A DNA stretch of 64,000 nucleotides, from assembly GCA_046348835.1 (NCBI GenBank), contig JAXMDM010000005.1, positions 124,001-188,000 on the forward strand, written 5' to 3'. Of the stretch, positions 1 to 8,451 are shown in pieces. The DNA comes from Defluviicoccus sp046348835 (GTDB taxonomy: Bacteria; Pseudomonadota; Alphaproteobacteria; Rhodospirillales; Defluviicoccaceae). Numbering within the stretch: the first letter of the stretch is position 1; each line of letters opens with the position of its first letter. A program made the translations under genes and the position numbers. The notes under the pieces are model-generated. The model saw only the letters and a list, made by a program, of their open reading frames with translations. It was not told the origin of the DNA and ran no database searches.

Positions 1-266
1 GCCGCCAGCGACTCGTGCTCGCGGCGGAGATCGCCGATGCCTTGCGCCGCATCGGGATCGCGCGCGCGCAGCCGCTCGTAGATCATGTCTTCCTTAGGGT
101 GATGGTACAGCTCGGGGAAGCTGAGGAAATAGTCGAGGGCGGCGCGGAGCAGGTCGTAGTCGGCATCGCCGCCCCGTTCGAACTCGGCCATCTCCCATTC
201 GAGAGTCTTGACGAGGGTCGCCATATTTGCATGCTCCCGGCGCAGCACCCGAATGACTTCCGACAT
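1..266 (-). CDS. Hemerythrin HHE-domain protein (3' end beyond window)
   Basis: The reverse strand reads open from an ATG at 266 to the window edge, about 88 residues. The sequence is helical and carries the spaced His/Glu pattern of hemerythrin cation-binding domains: an RREH near residues 9-12, a YHHPKED near residues 55-61 and a second REHE close to the truncation. Proteins of this family bind a di-iron centre and are linked to oxygen, NO or iron handling. The gene is divergent from the HpnN-like transporter, with about 170 bases between the two starts. The C-terminal metal ligands cannot be seen. The specific role is unknown. Confidence 0.8.
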   Translation of the reverse strand, partial: MSEVIRVLRREHANMATLVKTLEWEMAEFERGGDADYDLLRAALDYFLSFPELYHHPKEDMIYERLRARDPDAAQGIGDLRREHESLA

Positions 267-434
267 GACTCCAGCCCCTTTCGTCGCCGATCCAACGCCC
301 GACGCGTGTCGTCCGCTTCCTGCCGGCGTTCGCCTAGCACAAGCCGGCGACGGACGTCACGGGTTTTCGCATCTGCGATGCGCGCCACCCTGGCGCGCCG
401 CCGGAGGAGCGGACCCGCTACGGTCGCTAACGCC

Positions 435-3047
435 GTGATCAACCTCGTCGAACGCTGGTCATTCCTCCTCGGGCGCGGCGTCGGTCGCGTCCGCCGACAC
501 GCCGTGCTCGTCCTCGCGGTAGCGGCGGTTGCCACCGCCATCGTCGGTGCGCTGACGACCGCTCATATGAAGATCAACACCTCCGTCATCGACCTGATGG
601 ATCCCAACCTGCCGTTCATGAAGAACGTGCTGGAGTTCAACCGCGCGTTTCCTCAGGAAGCAGACACCATCGTCATCGTCGTCGATGCGGAAACACCGGA
701 GCGCGCGACCGAGGCGGCAACCAGACTGGCCGAAGCGCTGAAGTCGCACACGGCCGAGATCAAGAGCGTCTTCTACCCGGGTGGCGATCCTTTCTTTCTG
801 CGCAACGGACTTCTTTATGCCACCACAGGCGAGATCGAGGCGCTGAGCGCTGAACTGGCGCGGGCGCAGCCGTTGCTGGCCAGCCTCACCGCCGATCCCA
901 GCCTTCGTGGCTTGGCCGACGTTCTGACCCTGTCCCTGACCCACCTCGACGAGATGGGCAGCGACGGCAAGGTGCCGCCGGTATTCGACCAAACCCTGGC
1001 CCAGATGGGGACCACCATCCGCGACGCCGCGGCGGGAACGGTACGGCCGTTCTCGTGGGAGGGGCTGTTTGCCGGTGGGTTGGAGTCCATGCAGGGAGAC
1101 CGTCGTCGGCAGATCATCGTCGTCGCGCCGGTCATCGATTTCAACGCCCTGAAGGCCGCCGGTCCGGCGGTGGACCTTATCCGCAAGACGGCGGCCGATC
1201 TGGGGCTCACGGCCGAGAACGGGGTGCGGGTCCGGCTGACCGGTGAACTCCTCATGCTGCAGGACGAACTGGTGAGTGTGGAAGAGAGCAGCGGCATCGC
1301 CAATGTGGTGACGCTGCTGATCGTCATCGGTCTCCTCGCCGTCGGCCTCAAGTCCTTCCGCCTGGTCCTTGCAACGCTCGCCGCGCTCGTCGTCGGGCTC
1401 ACCGCCACCAGTGCGCTGGGTCTCCTCGTCTTCGGCCAGTTCAACATGATCTCGGTCGCCTTTGCGGTGCTCTTCATCGGCATCAGCGTTGACTTCGGCA
1501 TCCAGTATGCCCTGCGCTATCAGGAGTTCGTTAATCGCGGCGTTCCGTCCGGTCTCGCTCTCGAGGAGGCGGCGACGGCCATCGGCCCGGCGCTCACCCT
1601 TGCCGCGGCGAGCGCCGCCATCGGCTTCTTCGCCTTTCTCCCCACGTCCTATCGCGGCCTGGCCGAACTCGGCGCCATCGCCGGCATGGGCATGATCGTG
1701 GCACTGGCGGCCAACTTGACCATTCTTCCCGCGGTGGTCGCGTTGTTGCCGACCGGGGCGCGCGATCCGTCCCGGGAAACGCTCGGGCTGCAGCGTCCCC
1801 TGCAGCGTCTGGTGGAGAACCATCCTCGCGTCGTCGTCGCCCTTGCGGTCATCGTCGCCCTCGTCTCGGCCACCCAGTTGCCGAAGGTTCACTTCGATGA
1901 TTCCGCGCTCAACCTTCGCGACCCGTCGGCGGAGTCGGTGGCGACGACCATGGAACTGTTGCAGGATCCCCTGGTTGACCCCTACCGCGCCACCGTCCTT
2001 GCCGCCGATCAGGCCGAGGCGGACCGCATCGCCGAGAAGCTGAGGGCGCTGCCGGAGGTCCGCCAGGTGGTCACCCTGAACGATCTGGTACCGACCGATC
2101 AGACCGAAAAGCTCAAGCTGATCGAGGACATGGCCTTGTTCTTGGGCCCGGTCCTGTCGCCGCCGCCGCCGGCGCCTGCGCCGTCCGCCGAGGAGGACAA
2201 GGCGGCTCTGCAGCAGCTCGCCCGGGCGGCACGGGCGGCCGGCAGTCCGGGGTCGCTGGCCCTGGCCGATGCGATCGGCCGGCTGCCGAGCGGCACCGAT
2301 CTGTCGGCGCTTCAGCAGGCGTTGCTCGGCGAGTTTCCCCAGACCATGCATCGGCTGGCGCTGCTGATGGAGGCGCAGCCGGTGACGCTCGATACCCTGC
2401 CGAAGGCGCTTCGCGCCCGCCAGCAGGCGGCCGACGGCCGGGTCCTGGTCGAGGTGTTCCCGAAGGCCGATGCGCGGATACAGGAAAACCGCCGGGCGTT
2501 CGCCGCTGCCGTGCAGTCGGTGGCCCCGGACGCGTCCGGCGAGGCGATCGTCGCCACCGAAGGCGGAAAAGCGGTGCTCAGTGCCTTCCTCGAAGCGGGG
2601 GTGATCGCCGCGGTATTGATCTTTGCCCTGGTGCTGTGGACGCTTCGCGATGTGGCCGATACGCTCATGGTGATATCGCCGCTCGCGCTGGCATCATTGC
2701 TGACCATGGCGATCTCGGTGGCGCTGGGCATATCGCTCAACTTCGCCAACGCGGTCGTCTGGCCACTGCTGTTCGGCCTCGGCGTCGCCAGCGGCATCTA
2801 TATGGTGTTGCGCGACCGGCAGGAACCATCGGCACGGCTGTTGGAAACGTCGACGCCACGGGCAGTGCTGTTCAGCGCCCTCACCACCATCACCTCCTTC
2901 GGATCTCTGGCCATCGTCAAGCACCCCGGGCTGGCGAGCATGGGGCGGTTGCTGACCTTGGCCATCTCGCTATCGCTGATCTCGACGGTCATCGTCCTAC
3001 CGGCCTTGCGCGCCGTGTTCTGCCGTCAGCGACCGCCCACCGGCTAA
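435..3047 (+). CDS. hpnN: MMPL/RND-family transporter, HpnN-like
   Basis: An inner-membrane RND-superfamily exporter of the MMPL (HAE3) type. From the GTG at 435 it is 870 residues, the usual length of HpnN, the transporter thought to move hopanoids to the outer membrane. There is one membrane segment near residues 22-41, then a periplasmic loop, a cluster of five or six segments (about 285-450), a second loop and a final cluster (about 715-860), so the two RND repeats are visible. An in-frame ATG at 378 is the alternative start; the frame is open back to position 15, but the earlier part looks non-coding. No other hopanoid gene is in view, so HpnN is a family-level call and a general MMPL lipid exporter remains possible. 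Confidence 0.78.
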   Translation: MINLVERWSFLLGRGVGRVRRHAVLVLAVAAVATAIVGALTTAHMKINTSVIDLMDPNLPFMKNVLEFNRAFPQEADTIVIVVDAETPERATEAATRLAEALKSHTAEIKSVFYPGGDPFFLRNGLLYATTGEIEALSAELARAQPLLASLTADPSLRGLADVLTLSLTHLDEMGSDGKVPPVFDQTLAQMGTTIRDAAAGTVRPFSWEGLFAGGLESMQGDRRRQIIVVAPVIDFNALKAAGPAVDLIRKTAADLGLTAENGVRVRLTGELLMLQDELVSVEESSGIANVVTLLIVIGLLAVGLKSFRLVLATLAALVVGLTATSALGLLVFGQFNMISVAFAVLFIGISVDFGIQYALRYQEFVNRGVPSGLALEEAATAIGPALTLAAASAAIGFFAFLPTSYRGLAELGAIAGMGMIVALAANLTILPAVVALLPTGARDPSRETLGLQRPLQRLVENHPRVVVALAVIVALVSATQLPKVHFDDSALNLRDPSAESVATTMELLQDPLVDPYRATVLAADQAEADRIAEKLRALPEVRQVVTLNDLVPTDQTEKLKLIEDMALFLGPVLSPPPPAPAPSAEEDKAALQQLARAARAAGSPGSLALADAIGRLPSGTDLSALQQALLGEFPQTMHRLALLMEAQPVTLDTLPKALRARQQAADGRVLVEVFPKADARIQENRRAFAAAVQSVAPDASGEAIVATEGGKAVLSAFLEAGVIAAVLIFALVLWTLRDVADTLMVISPLALASLLTMAISVALGISLNFANAVVWPLLFGLGVASGIYMVLRDRQEPSARLLETSTPRAVLFSALTTITSFGSLAIVKHPGLASMGRLLTLAISLSLISTVIVLPALRAVFCRQRPPTG

Positions 3048-3062
3048 GTCCGAGACGACAAC

Positions 3063-3089
3063 GGCCCCGCCGGGTTTGCCGACGGGGCC
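3063..3089 (+). terminator. Hairpin just after the HpnN-like gene
   Basis: An inverted repeat lies 16 bases after the stop at 3047, with arms GGCCCCGCCGG and CCGACGGGGCC (one mismatch) around a short loop. It is placed and sized like an intrinsic terminator, but the bases after it contain no real T-run, so termination may be weak or Rho-assisted. Confidence 0.45.
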
Positions 3090-3169
3090 GCCGCATTTCG
3101 CGTACGGTAGGAGGGGCGGGCTACTGAGCGGCCGTCCTTCCACCGGCTCAAGAGTCCTGGGTCATAGAA

Positions 3170-3340
3170 CTAGAAGCTCCAGTGATCTCCGGCCGGGACG
3201 AGCGGCCGCTCGATTTCATCCACCCACTCGCCGCCCGGCCGGCGAGTCGCTACGGCCACGTCCCGGTTCATGAAAGAATCCGGTACGCAAGCGAAAAAAA
3301 CGGGGTCGACACGATCGCGGTCGATACTGTAGATAACCAT
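3170..3340 (-). CDS. Small hypothetical protein (56 aa)
   Basis: A short reading frame encodes 56 residues (starting MVIYSIDRDRVDP) with mixed charge, no membrane segment and no signal peptide. A good AAAGGAG lies 13 bases before the ATG at 3340 and only 7 bases before an in-frame TTG at 3346, so TTG could be the real start, adding two residues. The composition is less extreme than the surrounding random frames, which favours real coding. No family was recognised. It stands alone between the HpnN-like gene and the acetyltransferase gene. Confidence 0.45.
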   Translation of the reverse strand: MVIYSIDRDRVDPVFFACVPDSFMNRDVAVATRRPGGEWVDEIERPLVPAGDHWSF

Positions 3341-3864
3341 CGGCAAGATCGTACTCCTTTCGTTGAGCCTCCGATGACGGAAATTTCGTTTCCGCTCCGG
3401 CGGAGGTCGAGGCGGGGGTGTTGGCAGCACCCCGGCCGACCCGCACCACTTGGGATCTCCGGCTCCCCAAAGTCAACACGGTTTCCGGCTGCGGAGCGGT
3501 AGCGGGCTGCCTGCGGGCCTGTGGATGGCACCGTGTCGTGGTCCGAAATGCGTCTTGTTTTCAATAAGTAAGGACGGCAGTGCGCGCCCGCCGCGATGGC
3601 GGAAAGTGACGGTAATTTTACCTGCGCCTGCGGCGGGTTGTTGCCACCGAGCCACAAAAGGACGCGAGTGACGGCCATCCGTAAGCAACTTTAACGAAAA
3701 GAGGCGGCTGCCGCTGCCACCCGCCGGCAGTGCCCGACGGGCGCGGCGGAGGATTGCCTCGGCCAATCCTGGCGGGCCCCCGTGGCTTATGCGTGCGTCC
3801 CGGAGCCGAATCGCAACGCTTGCGGCGAAGGCCATGGCGCTGCCGGGGGGTGGGGCTGCCCCGA
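3341..3864. other. Intergenic region, no convincing gene
   Basis: About 520 bases separate the small gene from the acetyltransferase gene. Frames of 70-136 residues exist on both strands, but all are arginine/proline-rich and lack a ribosome-binding site or family resemblance. A small inverted repeat, GGTAA-TT-TTACC, lies at 3611-3622 and could be an operator, but nothing ties it to a regulator. Otherwise nothing was seen. Confidence 0.5.
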
Positions 3865-4416
3865 TCAGCGCCTGAGGCGGGCCGGATTGCCGACCGCGAC
3901 CCCGTGGGCCGGAACGTCCCGATTGACCACGCTGCCGGCACCAATCAAGGCGTGATCGCCGATGCTGACCCCCGGCAGGATGAGGGCGCCGCCGCCGATC
4001 CAGACGTTCGCCCCGATGCTCACCGGGCGCCCGAACTCTAGCATTCGGGCGCGCAGCTCGGGGTCGCGCGGATGATCGGCGGTGAGGATCTGAACATGCG
4101 GGCCGATCTGGGTCATATCGCCGATGGTGACGCGGACGACGTCGAGGATCACACAGTTGAAATTGAGGAAGGCACCGCGCCCGAGGCCGATGTTGTATCC
4201 ATAATCGCAGTGGAAAGGGGGGCGGATATTGGCACCGGCGCCGACGTACGCGAAGACCTCCTCCAGCAGCGCCTGTCGCTGCGCCTGGGTGCGGGTCTGG
4301 GTCGAGTTGTAGCGATCCATCCACTGGCAGATGCGCCTGTTGTCGGCCGCCAGTTCGGGACAATCGGCGACATAGAGTTCACCCGCCAGCATCTTCTCTT
4401 TCTCGCTCCGCGTCAT
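3865..4416 (-). CDS. Maltose/galactoside-type O-acetyltransferase
   Basis: A 183-residue hexapeptide-repeat acetyltransferase of the Maa/LacA/NodL group, which transfers acetyl from acetyl-CoA to a sugar hydroxyl in the cytoplasm. Residues 1-55 form the helical Maa-type N-terminus (EKEKMLAGELY; then a YN followed by acidic and basic residues). The rest is the left-handed beta-helix with repeated hexapeptides (IGDMTQIGPHVQI, then VSIGANVWIGGGALILPGVSIGD). The catalytic His lies in the TADHP motif, and the GNPAR ending is typical. The ATG at 4416 is chosen because the family starts here, with GGGAG-like spacing upstream; an upstream in-frame start would add 22 unrelated residues. The sugar acceptor cannot be told from sequence. 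Confidence 0.88.
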   Translation of the reverse strand: MTRSEKEKMLAGELYVADCPELAADNRRICQWMDRYNSTQTRTQAQRQALLEEVFAYVGAGANIRPPFHCDYGYNIGLGRGAFLNFNCVILDVVRVTIGDMTQIGPHVQILTADHPRDPELRARMLEFGRPVSIGANVWIGGGALILPGVSIGDHALIGAGSVVNRDVPAHGVAVGNPARLRR

Positions 4417-4682
4417 CGCCGGGGCACTCCCTTGGCCGGGGCTTTCAGCGCCGGCGTCTTGTTTCGCCGGCAACACCCACAAAAAAGCACGCGGGTCGCT
4501 TAGACAAGGCGGCGCGCCGGGAGTGCTTCATCGCCCGGCCACGCCGCGCCGTTGCGTGGCTGCGTTTTTCCTTTCACTCGCGGGGCAGGCGTGCGAGATG
4601 GTGGGACGCGGCGGCCGGGTGGCATAGGCCGGAACGCGGAAGCTGCGCTTCCGCCAACAGCTGCGAAGGGAGGGAAAGAACC

Positions 4683-5534
4683 ATGGAAGTTCAGAAGGTT
4701 GGCGTTGTCGGTGCAGGCACTATGGGCAACGGTATCGCCCAGGTTTTTGCCGTCGCCGGTTACGACGTGGTGATGCGCGACATCAAGCAAGAGTTCGTTC
4801 AACGCGGGCTGGCGACCATCGGCAAAAATCTCGATCGCATGGTCTCCCGCAACAAATTGACCGCCGAGGCGAAGGATGCGGCGCTGGCTCGGATCACACC
4901 CGCGACCGAGCTCGACGGCTTCGCCGATCGCGACCTCATCGTCGAGGCCGCCCTCGAGGTGGTCGACCTCAAGCTGCAGCTGTTCCGCGAACTGGATGCC
5001 ATCGCCAAGCCGGGTGCCATCCTCGCCAGCAATACCTCATCGATCTCGGTGACCAAGATCGCGGCGGCGACCAAGCGGCCCGATCACGTCATCGGAATGC
5101 ACTTTTTCAATCCGGTGCCGGTGATGCAGCTCGTCGAGGTGGTCCGCGCCCTGCAGACGGCCGACGAGGTGGTGGCGACGGTAGAGGCGGTCAGCTCCAA
5201 GGTGGGCAAGACGCCGCATACGGTGAAGGACAGCTTTGGTTTCGTCGTCAACCGCGTCCTCATTCCGATGATCAACGAGGCGGTCAATTGCCTCTACGAG
5301 GGACTGACCCAGCCCGAGGACATCGACGAAGTGATGAAGCTGGGCGCCAACCATCCCATGGGTCCACTCGCCCTGTGTGATCTGATCGGGCTCGATATCG
5401 TCCTCAACGTCATGGAGACGCTCTATCAGGGCTTCGAGGACCCGAAATACCGGCCGAGCCCGCTGTTGAAGCAGATGGTGGACGCCGGATATCTCGGCCG
5501 CAAGACCGGCCGCGGTTTCTTCAAGTACACCTGA
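4683..5534 (+). CDS. hbd: 3-hydroxybutyryl-CoA dehydrogenase
   Basis: A 283-residue NAD(P)-dependent 3-hydroxyacyl-CoA dehydrogenase of the short Hbd/PaaH class, interconverting acetoacetyl-CoA and 3-hydroxybutyryl-CoA. The N-terminal Rossmann motif GAGTMGNGIAQ is at about residues 10-20. The catalytic region shows SNTSSIS and GMHFFNPVPVM, with the active His in the latter, and the C-terminal dimerisation domain contains NHPMGPLALCDLIGLD. The length is standard and no hydratase domain is fused. A strong GGGAGGG lies 8-10 bases before the ATG. The likely role is in polyhydroxybutyrate, butyrate or fatty-acid metabolism. A small ABM-like gene follows after 56 bases and may be co-transcribed. 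Confidence 0.93.
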   Translation: MEVQKVGVVGAGTMGNGIAQVFAVAGYDVVMRDIKQEFVQRGLATIGKNLDRMVSRNKLTAEAKDAALARITPATELDGFADRDLIVEAALEVVDLKLQLFRELDAIAKPGAILASNTSSISVTKIAAATKRPDHVIGMHFFNPVPVMQLVEVVRALQTADEVVATVEAVSSKVGKTPHTVKDSFGFVVNRVLIPMINEAVNCLYEGLTQPEDIDEVMKLGANHPMGPLALCDLIGLDIVLNVMETLYQGFEDPKYRPSPLLKQMVDAGYLGRKTGRGFFKYT

Positions 5535-5590
5535 ACACAACTTTCGGGACGGGCGGCCCTCCGTCGCCCCTCCCGGGAGGGAGGAATGCG

Positions 5591-5881
5591 ATGCATGTGA
5601 GCATACGCCGCTACAACAATGTCGTCTCGGTGCGCGAAGTGTGCCGCCGGATCGCCGTCAGCTTCGTGCCGCTACTGCAAAAAGCTCCCGGCTTCATCGC
5701 CTACTATGCGGTGGATTGCGGCAGCGGGACGATGGCCACCATCAGCGTCTTCTCGACCGAACAGATGGCACTGGAATCCAATGAAACCGCCGCCGCCTGG
5801 ATGACCGCCAACGTCGCCGAGCTGCAACCGCAACCGCCCGAGATCGTTGGCGGCAAGGCTGAGGTCGTGGCGACGGCCTGA
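5591..5881 (+). CDS. Antibiotic-biosynthesis-monooxygenase-like small protein
   Basis: A 96-residue soluble protein that looks like a dimeric alpha/beta-barrel (ABM) fold: an N-terminal strand (HVSIRRYNN), a helix, then the typical PGFIAYYAVDCGSGTMATISVFST, where a hairpin precedes a second helix. A GGGAGGGAGG lies just upstream of the ATG. It overlaps a perfect 14-base palindrome at 5568-5581 that could fold over the ribosome-binding site. Members of this fold can be oxygenases, haem-degrading enzymes or stress proteins with no known reaction; no catalytic residues are diagnostic here. Confidence 0.72.
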   Translation: MHVSIRRYNNVVSVREVCRRIAVSFVPLLQKAPGFIAYYAVDCGSGTMATISVFSTEQMALESNETAAAWMTANVAELQPQPPEIVGGKAEVVATA

Positions 5882-6033
5882 GCGACTGACGAGACCGACG
5901 GCACTTCACCCGCACCGCATTCGTGGCGGCTGCGCACCCTGTGCGTTTTTTGCGCTTGTGCTGGCCGCGCCTTGTCGACCATTTTGTTGGGGGCAGGGAC
6001 AAAAGGGTAAAAACTGCGGGGTGGAAGGGAGGT

Positions 6034-7026
6034 ATGGTGTTGAGGTGTGACCCCATCCGAGGGGCGGCATTGGTCGCCATCATGGTCGGCGCGTCATCTA
6101 CCGCATCTGCAGCGGATGCGGTGGCGGCAGGTGCGGCGGCGCAAACTGTTTTCGACCATCAACCGGTGGCCAGCGACGGGAGCGCCACGGTTTCCTCACC
6201 CGCCGGGCGAAGGGTGTCGCCTTCCTATAGGGGACGGCTCTCGGTTGGCGCTCCCCTCGATGGTCGCGCCGAGGTGCCGGCCCTTTCGGAGACCGCAAGC
6301 GAGCTGAAGGCGCTGCTCGCGCTTCCGGCGGCGGGACCGCCATTCGCCGGTCCCGAGACGATCATCGGGCCCGATACGCGCAAACGGGTAAACCCCACCA
6401 CGGAATTCCCCGCTCGGGCCACCACGGTTATTACCTTTTCTGAGGGACGTTGCACCGGCTGGATGATCGGTCCGGATACGGTTGCCACCGCCGGCCATTG
6501 CGTGCATTCGGGAGGTCGGTTAGGAACCTGGCGGCAGGACGTTGTCGTCTTCCCGGGCCGCAATGGGAACCAAAGTCCCTACGGGTCCTGCACCGCGAAG
6601 CGGCTTTACACGGTCGCCGCCTGGAAGGACGAGGCCAAGATCGCCTACGACTACGGGGCGATCAAGCTCAACTGCGACATCGGCCTGACCACCGGTTGGT
6701 ACGGGCTGTTCTGGCAGAAGGGCTCGATGAACGGTCTTCCCACCAACATCAACGGCTATCCCGGAGACCGGCCGCTCACCCAGTGGAGCAGCGCCGACAA
6801 GGTGACGGTCACTCAGAAGCTCCGTCTCTTCTATCGCAACGACACGGTGGGCGGAATGAGCGGCAGCCCCGTGTGGACCAACCGGGACAGCACCTGTCCA
6901 GTTTGTACCATGGCGGTTCATACCTACGGCGCCGCCGGAGCGCCGCCGGCGGCCACCAACAACAGTGGAACCCGTATCACCCAGCCGGTCTTCAACAATC
7001 TGGTCGCCTGGAGCGACGCTCGCTGA
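6034..7026 (+). CDS. Secreted trypsin-like (S1/V8-type) serine protease
   Basis: A 330-residue exported protease. A hydrophobic signal segment (about residues 9-28, ending STASAADA) is followed by a proline/alanine-rich propeptide-like stretch of about 90 residues. The trypsin-fold catalytic domain carries all three triad residues: His in TAGHCVHSG, Asp in YDYGAIKL and Ser in GGMSGSPVW. The motif style is that of bacterial V8/Glu-specific endopeptidases. Paired cysteines suggest disulfides in the periplasm or outside the cell. The start is taken as the ATG at 6034, right at a GGAAGGGAGG; a GTG or TTG one or two codons later is spaced better. Upstream frame extensions lack signal-peptide features. 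Confidence 0.87.
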   Translation: MVLRCDPIRGAALVAIMVGASSTASAADAVAAGAAAQTVFDHQPVASDGSATVSSPAGRRVSPSYRGRLSVGAPLDGRAEVPALSETASELKALLALPAAGPPFAGPETIIGPDTRKRVNPTTEFPARATTVITFSEGRCTGWMIGPDTVATAGHCVHSGGRLGTWRQDVVVFPGRNGNQSPYGSCTAKRLYTVAAWKDEAKIAYDYGAIKLNCDIGLTTGWYGLFWQKGSMNGLPTNINGYPGDRPLTQWSSADKVTVTQKLRLFYRNDTVGGMSGSPVWTNRDSTCPVCTMAVHTYGAAGAPPAATNNSGTRITQPVFNNLVAWSDAR

Positions 7027-7107
7027 TAAGGCCGGTTCGCCAGCAGCGACGCATCTGAACGGCCGCACGGCGGAGCGATCTGTTGCGCACCTCTATGCGG
7101 TCGTCGC

Positions 7108-8451
7108 CTAGCGGAAGCCGTCGAGCTGGATCGCGTATTTCTTGACCTTGTCGTAGAGGGTCTTTTTCGGGCAGGCGAGGGCGGCGGCGGCGGCGGCGAC
7201 GCTGCCCTGGTTGCGGCGAAGCTGCTCGACGATGAGCGTCCGTTCGAAGGCGTCGACCTGCTCGGCGAGGCCGGCCGCCGGGACGTCGCCTCCCGCCTCC
7301 TCCATGAACGGCGGGGCGAGGACCCCGAGGACGAAGCGGTCGGCGACGTTGCGCAGCTCCCGAATGTTCCCCGACCAGGGATGGGCGAGGAGCCTGGTCA
7401 TCAGAGCGGCGGGGGGGATCGGCGCCGGCCGCCGATAGCGGGTGGCGGCATCGAGAACAAAATGCTCGAAGAGGATCGGGATGTCCTCCCGTCGCTCCCG
7501 CAGCGGCGGCAGCTCGATGTTGACCACATTGAGACGATAAAAGAGATCGTGGCGGAAGCGCCCATCCCCGCTCTCGCGATTGAGGTCGAGCTTGGTCGCG
7601 GCGACGAAGCGCACGTCGAGGGAGATCGTATCGTTGGATCCCAGCCTTTCGATGGTCCGTTCCTCGATCGCGCGCAGGAGCTTTACCTGCATCGCTGCCG
7701 GCATGCTTTCGATCTCGTCGAGAAAAACCGTGCCCCCGGCGGCATGCTCCATCTTGCCGATGCGTTTTTTGACCGCGCCGGTAAAGGCACCCGCTTCGTG
7801 CCCGAACAGTTCGCTTTCGATCATCTGCTCGGGAATGGCGCCGCAGTTGAGGGCGACGAAATGGCCCTCGCGGCGGGCGGAGAACCGGTGCAGACATTGA
7901 GCCACGAGCTCCTTGCCGCTGCCGGTCTCGCCCAGAATCAACACGTCCGGTGTGGCCTCGGAGAGCGCCAGGATCAGCCTGCGCACCTGTTCCATCGGCG
8001 GTGACCGGCCGATCAAGAGGCTCTCGATCCCCTGCCGGTCGTCCAGCTTGCGGCGAAGTTCCTGGATCTCGAAGGTCAGCCGCCGCTTCTCCAGCGCCCG
8101 CTGGACGGTGCCCACCAGAACTTCCGAAGCGAAGGGCTTTTCAAGAAAGTCATAGGCCCCGCGGCGCATGGCGTGCACCGCCATGGAGATGTCGCCGTGG
8201 CCGGTGACCAGGATGACGGGCAGGTCGGGGTCGATCGTCCGCGCATGCTCGAGCAGCTCGAGGCCGCTCATCCCTTGCATCCGTACATCGCTGACGACCA
8301 CCCCCGGCAGGTGCGGATGGAGGCGGGGGAACATGGCATCGGCGGTCTCGTAGGCTTCCACCTCGAGGCCGGCCAGATCCAGCGCTTGCGCCACGCCGAA
8401 GCGGACGGCGGGATCGTCCTCAACCAGAAACACGGTCAGCTTATCGGCCAT
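7108..8451 (-). CDS. dctD: Sigma-54-dependent response regulator, DctD-like
   Basis: A 447-residue NtrC-family activator. The receiver domain (1-120) has the acidic pocket EDD near 11-13, phosphoacceptor Asp55 and Lys105. The AAA+ domain has Walker A GETGSGKE (174-181), the sigma-54 contact loop GAFTGA (221-226) and a Walker B VFLDEIE. A C-terminal Fis-like helix-turn-helix ends the protein. The start at 8451 overlaps the end of the upstream sensor gene by 11 bases, so translation is probably coupled. It pairs with the adjacent DctB-like kinase, which suggests control of C4-dicarboxylate uptake, but no dctPQM or dctA gene lies in this window, so the target is elsewhere and the ligand is inferred from family only. 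Confidence 0.92.
   Translation of the reverse strand: MADKLTVFLVEDDPAVRFGVAQALDLAGLEVEAYETADAMFPRLHPHLPGVVVSDVRMQGMSGLELLEHARTIDPDLPVILVTGHGDISMAVHAMRRGAYDFLEKPFASEVLVGTVQRALEKRRLTFEIQELRRKLDDRQGIESLLIGRSPPMEQVRRLILALSEATPDVLILGETGSGKELVAQCLHRFSARREGHFVALNCGAIPEQMIESELFGHEAGAFTGAVKKRIGKMEHAAGGTVFLDEIESMPAAMQVKLLRAIEERTIERLGSNDTISLDVRFVAATKLDLNRESGDGRFRHDLFYRLNVVNIELPPLRERREDIPILFEHFVLDAATRYRRPAPIPPAALMTRLLAHPWSGNIRELRNVADRFVLGVLAPPFMEEAGGDVPAAGLAEQVDAFERTLIVEQLRRNQGSVAAAAAALACPKKTLYDKVKKYAIQLDGFR

Noticed and set aside
459..2351. Long minus-strand open frame (630 codons) inside the HpnN-like gene
   Set aside because: Antisense shadow of a GC-rich gene: arginine/glycine-rich, no motifs, no ribosome-binding site. 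The plus strand encodes a clear RND transporter.
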